Positions 10,574-20,231 are shown, counted from the first letter of the stretch. The stretch: 64,000 nucleotides of DNA from Bradyrhizobium sp. CCGB01 (GCF_024199795.1 NZ_JANADK010000001.1:2480001-2544000), one strand, 5' to 3'. The notes: a model not told the origin generated them from the letters alone. Numbers and translations are program-made.

Positions 10574-12265
10574 GTGATGTCGAAGTTGTCGATCGTCTTC
10601 AAGCTTCTGACCGTGTTGTCGGTTCTCGTGCTCACGCTCGCCGGCGTCGGCGTGATGGCGATCGGCACCATGCAGAACATCAACTCTCACACCGTCGAGA
10701 TCGCGGAGAGCTGGCTGCCGAGCGTACGCGCGCTCGGCTCGCTTCGCGCCGACATCAACGAGCTGCGCGTCGCGCTTCGCCTGCACCTGATGCAGGAAAC
10801 CACCGAGGGCAAGGATGCCGCCGAGAAGCGCCTCGCCTCGTTGCGCGAGCGCATCGACCAGACGCGCAAGGTCTACGAGCCGCTGATCACCTCGGCCGAG
10901 GAGCGCTCGCTCTATGAGCAATGGACCAAGGCGTGGGCCGAATATCTGAACGGCGTGCAGGACGTCATGGCGCTGTCCCGCAAGGGCGCCGGCCGCTTCC
11001 CGGCCGATGCCAACGAGCTGTTGCAGACCAAGGTCGCGAAGATGGCCCAGGCGGCCGATCCATTGCTTCAGACGGGCATCGAGCTCAACAACAAGGGCGC
11101 CGAGCTGGAGACGAAGCAGGCGGCCGACAGCTACGCCACGATCTTCCGCGTGCTGGTCGGCATCATCGTGTTCTCGGTCGTGATCGCGATCGGTGCCGCC
11201 TATTATCTCGTGCGCGACGTTTCTCGTGGTATCGCTTCGATCATCCGTCCGATGCAGTCGCTCGGCGAGGGCGACCTCTCGGCCGAGGTGCCGCATCGTG
11301 GCGAGAAGACCGAGATCGGCGCGATGGCTGACGCGCTCCAGATCTTCAAGCAAGCGCTGATCGCCAAGAAGGCCGCCGACGAGGCGGCCGCAGCCGATGC
11401 CGAGGCCAAGATCGAACGCGGTCGCCGCGTCGACGCCATCACCCGCAAATTCGAGGCCATGATCGGCGAGGTCGTCGGCACCGTGTCGTCGGCCTCGACC
11501 GAGCTCGAGGCCTCCGCGACCACGCTGACCAATACGGCGCAGCGCGGGCAGGAGCTTGCGACCGTGGTCGCCGCGGCGTCCGAGGAAGCCTCCACCAACG
11601 TCCAGGCGGTGGCGTCGGCTTCGGAGGAGCTGTCGTCCTCGATCACCGAGATCAGCCGCCGCGTGCAGGATTCGGCGCGGATGGCCGCGGAGGCCGTCGA
11701 ACAGGCCACGCGGACCAACGACCGCGTCAACGCGCTGTCGCAGGCGGCCTCGCGCATCGGCGACGTCGTTGAGCTGATCAACACCATCGCAGGGCAGACC
11801 AACCTGCTCGCGCTCAACGCCACCATCGAGGCGGCGCGTGCCGGTGAAGCCGGCCGCGGCTTCGCGGTCGTCGCCTCCGAGGTCAAGGCGCTGGCCGAGC
11901 AGACCGCGAAAGCCACCGGCGAGATCGGGGCGCAGGTCTCCGGGATTCAGGCCGCGACGCAGGAATCCGTCAGCGCCATCCAGGAGATCGGCGGCACCAT
12001 CGAGCGGCTGTCCGAGGTGTCGGCGGCGATCGCAGCCGCCGTCGAGGAACAGGGCGCGGCCACGCAGGAGATCTCGCGCAACGTGCAGCAGGCTTCGGTC
12101 GGCACGCAGGAGGTCTCGATGAACATCACCGACGTGCAGCGCGGCGCGATCGAGACCGGCTCGGCCTCGACGGAGGTGCTGTCGGCGGCGAAATCGCTGG
12201 CGACCGACAGCACGCGGCTCAAGGTCGAGGTCGCGCAGTTCCTGGAGTCGGTCCGCGCGGCCTGA
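10574..12265 (+). CDS. Methyl-accepting chemotaxis protein with four-helix-bundle sensor (receptor 3)
   Basis: 563 residues. Two transmembrane helices (about 7-29 and 190-212) flank a four-helix-bundle type periplasmic domain (WLPSVRALGSLRADINELRV). Then HAMP and the conserved [20 protein letters not shown] signalling tip. Ends ESVRAA without a methyltransferase-tethering pentapeptide. Preceded by a 279-nt gap, so it may have its own promoter. Its stop is 4 nt from the end of the convergent DUF2339 gene. Confidence 0.94.
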   Translation: MMSKLSIVFKLLTVLSVLVLTLAGVGVMAIGTMQNINSHTVEIAESWLPSVRALGSLRADINELRVALRLHLMQETTEGKDAAEKRLASLRERIDQTRKVYEPLITSAEERSLYEQWTKAWAEYLNGVQDVMALSRKGAGRFPADANELLQTKVAKMAQAADPLLQTGIELNNKGAELETKQAADSYATIFRVLVGIIVFSVVIAIGAAYYLVRDVSRGIASIIRPMQSLGEGDLSAEVPHRGEKTEIGAMADALQIFKQALIAKKAADEAAAADAEAKIERGRRVDAITRKFEAMIGEVVGTVSSASTELEASATTLTNTAQRGQELATVVAAASEEASTNVQAVASASEELSSSITEISRRVQDSARMAAEAVEQATRTNDRVNALSQAASRIGDVVELINTIAGQTNLLALNATIEAARAGEAGRGFAVVASEVKALAEQTAKATGEIGAQVSGIQAATQESVSAIQEIGGTIERLSEVSAAIAAAVEEQGAATQEISRNVQQASVGTQEVSMNITDVQRGAIETGSASTEVLSAAKSLATDSTRLKVEVAQFLESVRAA

Positions 12266-12268
12266 TCC

Positions 12269-14989
12269 TCAACTGCTCGTCTGCGGAGCCGGCGGCGGTG
12301 CGACCTGCCGCCGGAACAGGATGCGCTGGTAGAGCCAGCCGATCGCGACCAGCACGATGCCGAGGCACATGAACGACAGCGCGCGGTAGACGCCCGTCAG
12401 CGTCGACATGTCGATCACGAAGGCCTTCAGGATCGTCAGCGCGATCACCGCGGCCGACGCCAGCCGCGCCCGCTCCGAGTTGACGAGAATGCCGACGCCG
12501 AGCAGCAGCACGCCGAAGGCGAGCCAACCGATCGAATAGGTGTACTGCTCCGCGCCCGTCGTCGGTCCGGTCGCGAGGATCGGGCCGTGATAGAAGCGGC
12601 GGATCTCCAGCGTGACATAGGCGAGCGCGAACAGCAGCGCGCCGCCGGCGATCGTGTTGGCGTAGACCTTGCCGCGCTGGCCGACCACTGCATAGGAGAG
12701 CAGCAACATCAGCACTGCCGGCAGCGCATAGCCGAGCAACAGCAGGTTGAACACGGCGCCGCCGACGTTGACGCTCCAGATCAGCGGGTTTTCCAGGATC
12801 AGCAGGCCGAACACGCTGACGAGCCCGGCAATCGCCGTAAGCACGACCGCGCCGACATTGTGAACGATGCTGCCGCTCCTCAGTCGCAGCCGTTCCAGCC
12901 CGATCGCCATGGCGAGCGCGACGCAGACTTGCAGCGCGAACTCGAGCAGCGACGGCGCGGCCGTCATGCGGCCGCCGGTGGCGAGATGCCGGATCTCCAT
13001 GAAGGCGAGCAGCGCGGTGAACAGGATCGCCGCGGTCTCCACCATGCGCAGCGGCGCATCGTCGCCGCGGCGGCGCAGGAACATGCTCGCCGCCCAGAAC
13101 GAGGCCGCCGGCAGGCCGTAGCCCCACAACAGCCAGTTGAAGATCGGCGTGGTGCCGACGGCGTCGCCGACGATGCGCGGATCATAGCCGATGCGCGCAG
13201 TGACGATGGCGGCGAAGACGGCGGCGAGCCAGCGCAGGAACGGGATCGGCCGCTGCATCGAGATCCAGGCGGTGCCGAGCGACATCAGCGCGAGCGCAAT
13301 CGTGAGCCAGCCCTTCTCCAGCGCGAAGGTCAGTGCCAGCGCCAGCGCGCCGAGCGTGCCGGTCGCGAACAGGGCGGTGGAGATCATGGCGCCCGGCCGG
13401 GTCTCGCGGCGCGTCAGCGCTTCGGTCGCAGCGCCAAAGGCGGCGGCGAGCAGCACCGCGAGGATCGCGAACGGGATCGAGCGGTCGAGATGGGCGATGC
13501 GCGCGTAGAGCGCAACGAGGATCGCGATCGGGGTGGCGACCGCTGCCGCCGACCACACCACCGGGATGATCGCCGAGTTCGACCGGCCCTGCGCGAAGAA
13601 GCCCGCGAGGCCGAAACCGGCGGCGAAGATCGCAGCCATCACCAGATGCAGCGTGACTGAGCTGTCAGTCGCAACCGGCCCGACGCCGGGCATCGGGCCG
13701 CCCGGCAGCACCAGCATGTCCGGATTGGCGCGCACCGCCCATTCGGCGAACACGATGAAGACGGTCGCGGCCGCGGCGCCCAGCGCGCCCGTGGCGGACG
13801 GCGCACGCCAGGCGACGAACAGCGTCGCACCGACCAGAAGCGTGAAGGCGATCAGCGCAAGATCCGCATGCGCGCTCGACAGCACGATCAGCATCGCGCC
13901 GAACAGATAGGCGCCGAGCGAGCTCGACGACACCGGTTCGATCTCGCCGTCCTCGATGGTGGGGCCGAACATGAAGCCGCAGACCACGAGCAGCGCGGCC
14001 AGCACGAAACCCGCGATGACATGGAAGGCGTGCGGCGCGACCTGCAGCTCGCTGGTATCGAGCCCCGGGAAGATCCAGAGCACGGCGAAGGCGATGGTCG
14101 TGACCGCGAGCCAGCGCCACAGCCGGATGCGCGCGAGGCCGAAGCTCGCGGCGGTGACGATCGCAAGATAGATGTAGAGCGCCCAATAATCCGGCTTGCC
14201 GCTGGAGACGAGGATCGGCGTCACGAACGCGCCGACCACGCCGAGGCCCGCGAGCGCGGGCCCGTGCAGCAGTGCCGCGGCGAGCGTGCCCATCGCGACG
14301 ATGCCGAGCAGCACGAAGGCGGTCGCGGGCACGAGGAAGCCGTAGAGTGCGTAGGCGGCATAGATCGTTGCGAACGCCACCGCCGTTCCGGCCGCGGTGA
14401 GGATCGCGGGGATGTTGGCGATCGGCAGCGCGGCGATGTTGGAAATGCTCTCCTTGCGCCGCGACCACTCGCCGGCACCGAGCAGCGCGGCTGCGAACAG
14501 GCCACCGAGGAACACGCGCACGCCGGGACCGACGAGGCCGGCCTCGATCGAATAGCGCACCATGAAGAAGCCGCCGAGCGCGAGCGCAAGGCCGCCGATC
14601 CATACCACCCAGCGGGTGCCGAGCCGCTCCTCGAAGCCAGGCTCTCTAGAATCAGCTGCCGGCGCGGGCAGGGGCGGCGGCGCATCGGCCTCGGTGCTTG
14701 CTTCGAGCGGAGGCGGGGAAACCGCTTCGGTGACGAGCGGAGGCGGCGCTGCCTCTGCTTCGGGTGCGAGCGGCGGCGGTTCGGCGGGCGTCGTCGCGGG
14801 CGCTTCAGCCTCGACGACCTGTGCAGGCATCAGCGGCGGCGGCTGCACGGTCCGCTGCGCGTAAAACATCTCTTCGAGTGAGCTCAGCCGGCGGCGCAGC
14901 TCGGCCGCCTGGCTGGAAGCCTTGATCGCGATCAGGAAGGCGATGATCGCAATGATCAGCGCAAAGACGTCAAACGGGCCGTCGAACAT
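12269..14989 (-). CDS. DUF2339 polytopic membrane protein
   Basis: 906 residues. Begins with one transmembrane segment and a short coiled stretch (SSQAAELRRRLSSLEEMF), then about 90 residues of proline/alanine/acidic low-complexity linker. The rest is a dense series of more than twenty hydrophobic helices, starting near FEERLGTRWVVWIGGLALAL, the DUF2339 signature. An inner-membrane protein of unknown role. I moved the start from TTG 15004 to ATG 14989 because GGAGG precedes it at the right spacing. Convergent with receptor 3; the nadQ-like gene lies upstream on the same strand. Confidence 0.88.
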   Translation of the reverse strand: MFDGPFDVFALIIAIIAFLIAIKASSQAAELRRRLSSLEEMFYAQRTVQPPPLMPAQVVEAEAPATTPAEPPPLAPEAEAAPPPLVTEAVSPPPLEASTEADAPPPLPAPAADSREPGFEERLGTRWVVWIGGLALALGGFFMVRYSIEAGLVGPGVRVFLGGLFAAALLGAGEWSRRKESISNIAALPIANIPAILTAAGTAVAFATIYAAYALYGFLVPATAFVLLGIVAMGTLAAALLHGPALAGLGVVGAFVTPILVSSGKPDYWALYIYLAIVTAASFGLARIRLWRWLAVTTIAFAVLWIFPGLDTSELQVAPHAFHVIAGFVLAALLVVCGFMFGPTIEDGEIEPVSSSSLGAYLFGAMLIVLSSAHADLALIAFTLLVGATLFVAWRAPSATGALGAAAATVFIVFAEWAVRANPDMLVLPGGPMPGVGPVATDSSVTLHLVMAAIFAAGFGLAGFFAQGRSNSAIIPVVWSAAAVATPIAILVALYARIAHLDRSIPFAILAVLLAAAFGAATEALTRRETRPGAMISTALFATGTLGALALALTFALEKGWLTIALALMSLGTAWISMQRPIPFLRWLAAVFAAIVTARIGYDPRIVGDAVGTTPIFNWLLWGYGLPAASFWAASMFLRRRGDDAPLRMVETAAILFTALLAFMEIRHLATGGRMTAAPSLLEFALQVCVALAMAIGLERLRLRSGSIVHNVGAVVLTAIAGLVSVFGLLILENPLIWSVNVGGAVFNLLLLGYALPAVLMLLLSYAVVGQRGKVYANTIAGGALLFALAYVTLEIRRFYHGPILATGPTTGAEQYTYSIGWLAFGVLLLGVGILVNSERARLASAAVIALTILKAFVIDMSTLTGVYRALSFMCLGIVLVAIGWLYQRILFRRQVAPPPAPQTSS

Positions 14990-15039
14990 GAAGCCTCCAG
15001 GCAATCGGCGGGCAGGGGCCGGTCGCGCAATCTCAGGAT

Positions 15040-16008
15040 CTAGCGCCGGGAGCGGACGCGCAAGCCCGGCGCGGGCCGCTCCTGGAGCACGTCGCGGCGG
15101 AAGCGGTAGAGCGCCGCCGGCCGTCCGCCCGTCTGTGTCGACATCACCCCGGTCGGTTCGACCAGGGCTTCGGTTTCGACGAGGCGGCGGAAATTTTGTT
15201 TGTGCAGGTGCCGGCCGGAGATCGCCTCCACCGTGTACTGCAATTCAGTGAGTGTGAACTCGGCAGTCAAAAGTTCAAACACCACAGGACGATACTTCAA
15301 TTTTGCGCGCAGCCGCGCGATCGCGGTGGCGAGAATCCGGCGGTGGTCGAAGCGCATGGACGTGCCGAGCGCCGGAAGCGCCTTGCGCGTTAATGCCGCA
15401 GGACGGCCGTCGCGCCGCGCCTCCTCGATCAGTCCCGCCTCGTAGAGCAGCTCGTAGCGGTCGAGCACGCGCTCCTCGTCCCACGGCGCGCCGTCGAGGC
15501 CGAAATAGAACCGCACGCGATCCTTGCGCGGCAGCGCGCGCGTGGTCTCGGGCGTCTCCTCCTCCGCCCATTTGGTCAGCGCCGGAATGATGTCACGGCC
15601 GATGATCGCGGGCGGCTGCTCGCGCCAGTCTTCCCAGGGGAGGAAGCGGTACCACGGTTCAAAGCTCGCACCGGTCGCTGCGAGCTCGCCGCCCACCGCG
15701 CGCGTCAGCGCGAGATATCCTATCGAGACCGTGTGCGCGCCGATGTCGCCGGCCTCCGCATGACGGCCGCGATCGCCGAACGTATAGAGCTGCTCGACAT
15801 AGCCGAGCCGCAAGCCCGCCTGTGCCTCGACCCAGGCGCGCAGGCCGATCTCGAAGGTGCGATGGCTGAGTGCGTCGAACGGGCCGAACGGCAGGCCGGC
15901 CAGCCCGTCACTGCCGCGCGCGGTGAGGATCAGCGGCTCATGATCTTCGATCGCGACGATCGCCGCGGTCAGGCCGATCTCGATCGGCGTCAGCTGCGTG
16001 TCGCTCAT
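15040..16008 (-). CDS. nadQ: NadQ-like NAD metabolism regulator (NUDIX-like plus winged helix)
   Basis: 322 residues. The N-terminal 150 residues resemble a NUDIX fold, but the catalytic box is degenerate: the stretch GPFDALSHRTFEIGLRAWVE and following residues lack the REUXEE glutamates, so it probably senses rather than hydrolyses. The C-terminal 120 residues look like a winged helix (FTLTELQYTVEAISG, HKQNFRRLVE, then GGRPAALYRF). This architecture is that of the NadQ/NrtR regulators, predicted to control NAD synthesis in Rhizobiales. The two palindromes upstream of nadA in this window support the assignment. Binding has not been shown here. Confidence 0.78.
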   Translation of the reverse strand: MSDTQLTPIEIGLTAAIVAIEDHEPLILTARGSDGLAGLPFGPFDALSHRTFEIGLRAWVEAQAGLRLGYVEQLYTFGDRGRHAEAGDIGAHTVSIGYLALTRAVGGELAATGASFEPWYRFLPWEDWREQPPAIIGRDIIPALTKWAEEETPETTRALPRKDRVRFYFGLDGAPWDEERVLDRYELLYEAGLIEEARRDGRPAALTRKALPALGTSMRFDHRRILATAIARLRAKLKYRPVVFELLTAEFTLTELQYTVEAISGRHLHKQNFRRLVETEALVEPTGVMSTQTGGRPAALYRFRRDVLQERPAPGLRVRSRR

Positions 16009-16027
16009 GCGATGATGATCGCAGCTG

Positions 16028-16534
16028 TCATTCGAGCTCGATCACGAAGGGGCGACCCTCGACCATCATCGCGCCCGGGCCCATCTCGTCGAGCGCGCGC
16101 AGCATGCGGCCGTTGCGGCCCAGCGCGCGGTCGGCAAGGCCGACGATGCGCCGGTTCGGCGAGGCGATCGGAGAGGCGGCGCGGATCTTCTTCGCGATCT
16201 CGATCTCGTCGCGCTCCGGATTGAGGGCACAGACGGCCGCGAACGCGCTCGCGGTGGAGCGGCTGATGCCGGCATAGCAATGCACCACCAGCGGCGCGCT
16301 GCGATCCCAGCCGCGCACGAAGTTCAGCACCTGGCCGATGTGCGCCTCGGAGGGCGCGACAAAGCCGTCCATCTCCTCGGTGATGTCGTCCATCGACACC
16401 TTGAGATGGTTGGCCGGCAGCACGGACACCGGCCGTGCCACCTGTTCGACATTGGCCATCACCGTCAGCACATGGCTGGCCCTGGTGAGGCGGACGGTTT
16501 CGGGAAGGGCGGCGAGGGAGCAGACGTGGATCAT
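16028..16534 (-). CDS. Tyrosine/dual-specificity protein phosphatase-like protein
   Basis: 168 residues. LVVHCYAGISRSTASAFA contains the HCX5R(S/T) phosphatase loop (Cys and Arg of the catalytic P-loop), and an upstream aspartate (SMDDITEEMDG) could be the general acid. Probably cytoplasmic; no signal peptide. I use the ATG at 16534 (MIHVCSLAAL), preceded by AAAGG; the longer open frame upstream runs through a palindromic repeat and is not believable. Lies 19 nt after the nadQ-like gene in the minus direction but transcribed first, so the two may share a transcript. Substrate unknown. Confidence 0.85.
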   Translation of the reverse strand: MIHVCSLAALPETVRLTRASHVLTVMANVEQVARPVSVLPANHLKVSMDDITEEMDGFVAPSEAHIGQVLNFVRGWDRSAPLVVHCYAGISRSTASAFAAVCALNPERDEIEIAKKIRAASPIASPNRRIVGLADRALGRNGRMLRALDEMGPGAMMVEGRPFVIELE

Positions 16535-16568
16535 GGCGGACCTTTTTGCCGCTGAGTATAGCCGGTGC

Positions 16569-16662
16569 CGTAGGGTGGGCAAAGCGAAGCGTGCCCACCA
16601 CTTTTGTCGCAATCGCGGGAAGATGGTGGGCACGGCGCAAGAGCGCCTTTGCCCACCCTACG
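16569..16662. repeat. Palindromic intergenic repeat, family A
   Basis: CGTAGGGTGGGCAAAG at one end is inverted as CTTTGCCCACCCTACG at the other, with inner arms GTGCCCACC and GGTGGGCAC. A second copy is at 25931. Such elements are frequent between genes of Bradyrhizobium. Confidence 0.85.
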
Positions 16663-16666
16663 AGAC

Positions 16667-17281
16667 CTACGCAAACACCGCGCCAAACCGCTCCAGGAAC
16701 TGCTTCTCGGCCCGTGCCGCCGTCCAGGGCGTCAGATAATCGCGCCGGACGCTGTCGGAGAGGCCCGGATCCTTGCCGAACAGGCGCCGCGCCTCGCTCT
16801 CGCTGAAGCCGGCGAGCTCGGTCGCCTCCAGATAGGCCGCGCCGCGGTCGGCGGCCTTGATGGCCAGCGTGATCTCGTCGGAAAGCACCGGCGGCAGGCC
16901 GAAGCGGATGTGGATGGCGCCGAGCAGGCGCTTCTCCACCGCCTTGTAGTGGCCATCCAGCACGGCCTTGAACGGCGAGATCATGTCGCCGATCACATAT
17001 TCGGGTGCATCGTGCAGCAGCGCGGCGAGCCGCATGCGCTGATCGACGCGCGGCATCTCATGCCGCAGCACGGTCTCGACCAGCAGCGTGTGCTGTGCGA
17101 CCGAGAAGATGTGCGCGCCGGTGGTCTGGCCGTTCCAGCGCGCCACGCGCGCCAGCCCATGGGCGATGTCGGCGATCTCGACATCGAGCGGCGATGGATC
17201 GAGCAGATCGAGCCGCCGGCCCGACAGCATGCGCTGCCAGGCGCGGGACGCCGCATCGCGGGCCGTCTTCTTCGCGGTCAT
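16667..17281 (-). CDS. HD-domain phosphohydrolase (YfbR-like)
   Basis: 204 residues. HD superfamily metal-binding residues are visible: H in GAHIFSVAQHTLLV, the HD pair in AALLHDAPEYVIGDM, and a distal Asp in KAADRGAAYLEA. Resembles 5'-deoxynucleotidase YfbR and related house-cleaning phosphohydrolases; the true substrate is unknown. ATG at 17281 overlaps the stop of tag in an ATGA arrangement, so translation is probably coupled to tag and ygfZ. The longer open frame (to 17524) overlaps tag and is rejected. Confidence 0.85.
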   Translation of the reverse strand: MTAKKTARDAASRAWQRMLSGRRLDLLDPSPLDVEIADIAHGLARVARWNGQTTGAHIFSVAQHTLLVETVLRHEMPRVDQRMRLAALLHDAPEYVIGDMISPFKAVLDGHYKAVEKRLLGAIHIRFGLPPVLSDEITLAIKAADRGAAYLEATELAGFSESEARRLFGKDPGLSDSVRRDYLTPWTAARAEKQFLERFGAVFA

Positions 17282-17904
17282 TTGGCCTTGAGGCGCGGCT
17301 TGCGCTGCGTCTTGCCGCAGCTCGCGTGACAATGGCAGTCGACCAGATGGTCGTTGACCATGCCGGTCGCCTCCATGAAGGCATAGACGATGGTCGGGCC
17401 GACGAACTTGAAACCGCGCGAGGACAGCTCCTTGGAGATTTGCGTCGACAGCGGCGTCGAGGCCGGCACGCTCGCGGTGGTCTTGAAATTGTTGACCTTG
17501 GGCTTTCCGTCCATGAAGTCCCACAGCAGCTTCGAGAAGCCGGGGCCCTTCTCCATGATGTCGAGATAGGACTTCGCGCTCAGGATCGCGCCGTCGATCT
17601 TGGCGCGGTTGCGCACGATGCCGGCGTCGTTCATCAACGCGTGCACCTTCTTGTCGTTGTAGCGCGCGATCTTCTCCGGCTGGAAGTCGTCGAAGGCTTT
17701 GCGGAAATTGTCGCGCTTGCGCAGGATCGTGATCCAGGAGAGGCCGGCCTGGAAGCCGTCGAGGATCAGCTTTTCGTAGAGCGCGCGGTCGTCATATTCC
17801 GGCACGCCCCATTCGGTGTCGTGATAGGCGACATAGAGCGGATCTTCGCCGGGCCAGGGGCAACGCGTCTTTCCGTCGGGATGCAGGCGGGGAGCTCGGC
17901 TCAT
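17278..17904 (-). CDS. tag: DNA-3-methyladenine glycosylase I
   Basis: 208 residues. Removes 3-methyladenine from alkylated DNA. The zinc site is complete: Cys in TRCPWPGEDP, His in YHDTEWGV, and the C-terminal HLVDCHCHASC. LILDGFQAGLSWITILRKR is the conserved base-binding region with the catalytic Glu nearby. Standalone basic tail KTQRKPRLKAK. Four-base overlaps on both sides (ygfZ upstream, HD protein downstream) indicate a tight three-gene operon. Confidence 0.95.
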   Translation of the reverse strand: MSRAPRLHPDGKTRCPWPGEDPLYVAYHDTEWGVPEYDDRALYEKLILDGFQAGLSWITILRKRDNFRKAFDDFQPEKIARYNDKKVHALMNDAGIVRNRAKIDGAILSAKSYLDIMEKGPGFSKLLWDFMDGKPKVNNFKTTASVPASTPLSTQISKELSSRGFKFVGPTIVYAFMEATGMVNDHLVDCHCHASCGKTQRKPRLKAK

Positions 17905-18782
17905 GCGATGGGCTGCTTCAAGGGAATGCGGACAACCTCGGGTTCGGCGAGCCGCACGGCGAGGCCGCCGGCCGTGAGCGGCTGGCCGGCATCGAGCGCA
18001 TCGGCGACGCGGTCGATGCGCACCAGGGCGATGCCCTTTCCTTTCGCCGACGAGCCCATCGTGCCGACCGGCTTGTCGCCGGCGAGAACGCTGACGCCGA
18101 GCTCGGGCGAGAGGTCCTCGAGCAGCACCTTGACGCTGCGGGTACGTGCGGTGCCGCGATGCTGCATCCGCGAGACAACCTCCTGGCCGACATAGCAGCC
18201 CTTGTCGAAGTCGACGCCGGCGAGGCGGTCCATGTTGGTCTCGTGCGGAAACGCGTCGCTGTACATGAAATCGAGGCCGCCGCGCGGCACGCCGAGTGCG
18301 ATGCGGTGCGCGTCATATTCGGCAGCGTCGACCAGCTCGGCGCCGATGAGGTCGGACAGTTTCTGCTTGAGAGCTTCGGGGATCAGGATGCGGTAGCCGA
18401 GCTCGCCGTTGCGTGGATCCGCGAAGGCGAGGTCCGGCTGCGCCGCAGGCTGGCCGTCCCAGGCCGCGAGCACGCCGAGATCGTCCGAGAGGTTTTCCAC
18501 CGTGACCTTGGCGCGCAGCTTGTAGAATTTCAGCTTGGTGGCGAGGCCCTCGGCCAGCGCTTTCGGGCAGTCGATCAGGAACCCGCCGCCATGGCCGGCG
18601 GGCGCTTCCGTGATCAGGAAATCCACGATGATCTTGCCCTGCGGCGTCAGCAGTGCGCCGAATCGCCCCAGGCCCGGCTTGAGCCTGTCGACATCGGTCG
18701 TGACGAGGCCGTTGAGGAAGTTGCGCGCGTCCTCGCCCGCGACCTTGATCACGCCCCGGTCGGGAAGAAACGCTGATTTCAT
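17901..18782 (-). CDS. ygfZ: YgfZ/GcvT-like folate-binding protein (Fe-S cluster assembly factor)
   Basis: 293 residues. Aminomethyltransferase fold with the diagnostic motif DKGCYVGQEVVSRMQHRG around residues 195-215, containing the conserved cysteine of YgfZ. The family supports maturation or repair of certain iron-sulfur proteins using tetrahydrofolate. First gene of the ygfZ-tag-HD operon, divergent from the dihydroorotase gene with a 101-nt shared promoter region. Confidence 0.92.
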   Translation of the reverse strand: MKSAFLPDRGVIKVAGEDARNFLNGLVTTDVDRLKPGLGRFGALLTPQGKIIVDFLITEAPAGHGGGFLIDCPKALAEGLATKLKFYKLRAKVTVENLSDDLGVLAAWDGQPAAQPDLAFADPRNGELGYRILIPEALKQKLSDLIGAELVDAAEYDAHRIALGVPRGGLDFMYSDAFPHETNMDRLAGVDFDKGCYVGQEVVSRMQHRGTARTRSVKVLLEDLSPELGVSVLAGDKPVGTMGSSAKGKGIALVRIDRVADALDAGQPLTAGGLAVRLAEPEVVRIPLKQPIA

Positions 18783-18883
18783 GCGAAAATCTCTTGCGAC
18801 ATGTTGCTCCGGAACGTAAGCCCGCAGGGATTAAACGACAAGACCTTGAGCCCTGCGCTTGGGGATGAGAGAGGCCTTCAGCC

Positions 18884-20218
18884 ATGACCCAGCGTTTCGA
18901 TGTGATCCTCAAGGGGGGCACCGTCGTCAACCAGGACGGCGAGGGGGTTCGCGATATCGGTATCACCAACGGCCGGATCGCCGAGCTGGGCCCGCTGTCG
19001 CAGGCGTCTGCCGCCGAGGTGATCGACTGCAAGGGCCTGCATATCCTGCCCGGCGTGATGGACACGCAGGTGCATTTCCGCGAGCCCGGGCTGGAGCAGA
19101 AGGAAGACCTCGAGACCGGTTCGCGCAGCGCCGTGATGGGCGGCGTCACGGCCGTGTTCGAGATGCCGAACACGTCTCCATTGACCGTGACGGAGGCCAC
19201 CTTCTCCGACAAGATCAAGCGTGCCCATCACCGCATGCATTGCGATTTCGCCTTCTTCATCGGCGGCACCCGCGAGAACGTGCAGGATCTGCCGGTGCTG
19301 GAGCGCGCGCCCGGCTGTGCCGGCGTGAAGGTGTTCATCGGCTCGTCCACCGGCGCGCTGCTGGTGGAGGACGACGAAAGCCTGCGCCGCATCTTCCAGG
19401 TGATCCGCCGCCGCGCGGCGTTCCACGCCGAGGACGAGTACCGCCTCAACGACCGCAAGTCGCTGCGCATCGAGGGCGATCCGCGTTCGCATCCGGTCTG
19501 GCGCGACGAGACCGCGGCGCTGATGGCGACGCAGCGACTGGTCAAGCTCGCGCATGAGACCGGCAAGCGCATCCACGTGCTGCACATCTCGACCAAGGAA
19601 GAGATCGAATTTCTGCGCGATCACAAGGACGTCGCCTCCTGCGAAGCGACGCCGCACCATCTCACGCTGGTCGCGCCCGAATGCTACGAGCGGCTCGGCA
19701 CGCTGGCGCAAATGAATCCGCCGGTGCGCGGCGCCGATCATCGCGCCGGCATCTGGCGCGGCATCGAGCAGGGTATCATCGACGTGCTCGGTTCCGACCA
19801 CGCCCCGCACACGCTTGAAGAGAAGCAGAAGACTTACCCCGCTTCGCCCTCCGGCATGACCGGCGTGCAGACGCTGGTGCCGCTGATGCTCGATCACGTC
19901 AACGCCGGCCGGCTGTCGCTGGCAAGGTTCGTCGATCTGACCAGCGCCGGCCCCGCGCGGCTCTACAACATGGCCTGCAAGGGCCGCATCGCCGCCGGTT
20001 ACGACGCCGACTTCACGGTCGTCGATCTCAAGCGCAGCGAAACCATCACCAACAAATGGGTGGCCTCCAAGGCCGGCTGGACCCCCTATGACGGCGTCCG
20101 CGTCACGGGCTGGCCCGTCGGCACCTTCATCCGCGGCCGCCGCGTGATGTGGCAGGGCGAACTGGTGACGGCCTCGCAGGGCGAGCCGGTGCGGTTTCTG
20201 GAGACGCTGAAGCAGTAG
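18884..20218 (+). CDS. Dihydroorotase (class I, amidohydrolase fold)
   Basis: 444 residues. Pyrimidine synthesis enzyme class that interconverts carbamoyl aspartate and dihydroorotate. Metal-centre elements: VKVFIGSSTGAL (lysine to be carboxylated), HVLHIST, and GSDHAPHTLEEKQ with the catalytic aspartate. Oddity: the first metal motif reads DTQVHFREPG, so the first His of the usual HxH is Gln; I believe this variant occurs in relatives from the same group. It could be the working dihydroorotase or a neofunctionalised paralogue. Transcribed away from ygfZ. Confidence 0.85.
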   Translation: MTQRFDVILKGGTVVNQDGEGVRDIGITNGRIAELGPLSQASAAEVIDCKGLHILPGVMDTQVHFREPGLEQKEDLETGSRSAVMGGVTAVFEMPNTSPLTVTEATFSDKIKRAHHRMHCDFAFFIGGTRENVQDLPVLERAPGCAGVKVFIGSSTGALLVEDDESLRRIFQVIRRRAAFHAEDEYRLNDRKSLRIEGDPRSHPVWRDETAALMATQRLVKLAHETGKRIHVLHISTKEEIEFLRDHKDVASCEATPHHLTLVAPECYERLGTLAQMNPPVRGADHRAGIWRGIEQGIIDVLGSDHAPHTLEEKQKTYPASPSGMTGVQTLVPLMLDHVNAGRLSLARFVDLTSAGPARLYNMACKGRIAAGYDADFTVVDLKRSETITNKWVASKAGWTPYDGVRVTGWPVGTFIRGRRVMWQGELVTASQGEPVRFLETLKQ

Positions 20219-20231
20219 GGGGCCGCAGTTT

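Noticed and set aside
12587..13660. 357-codon plus-strand open frame
   Set aside because: Antisense to the DUF2339 membrane protein; charged low-complexity composition, no family.
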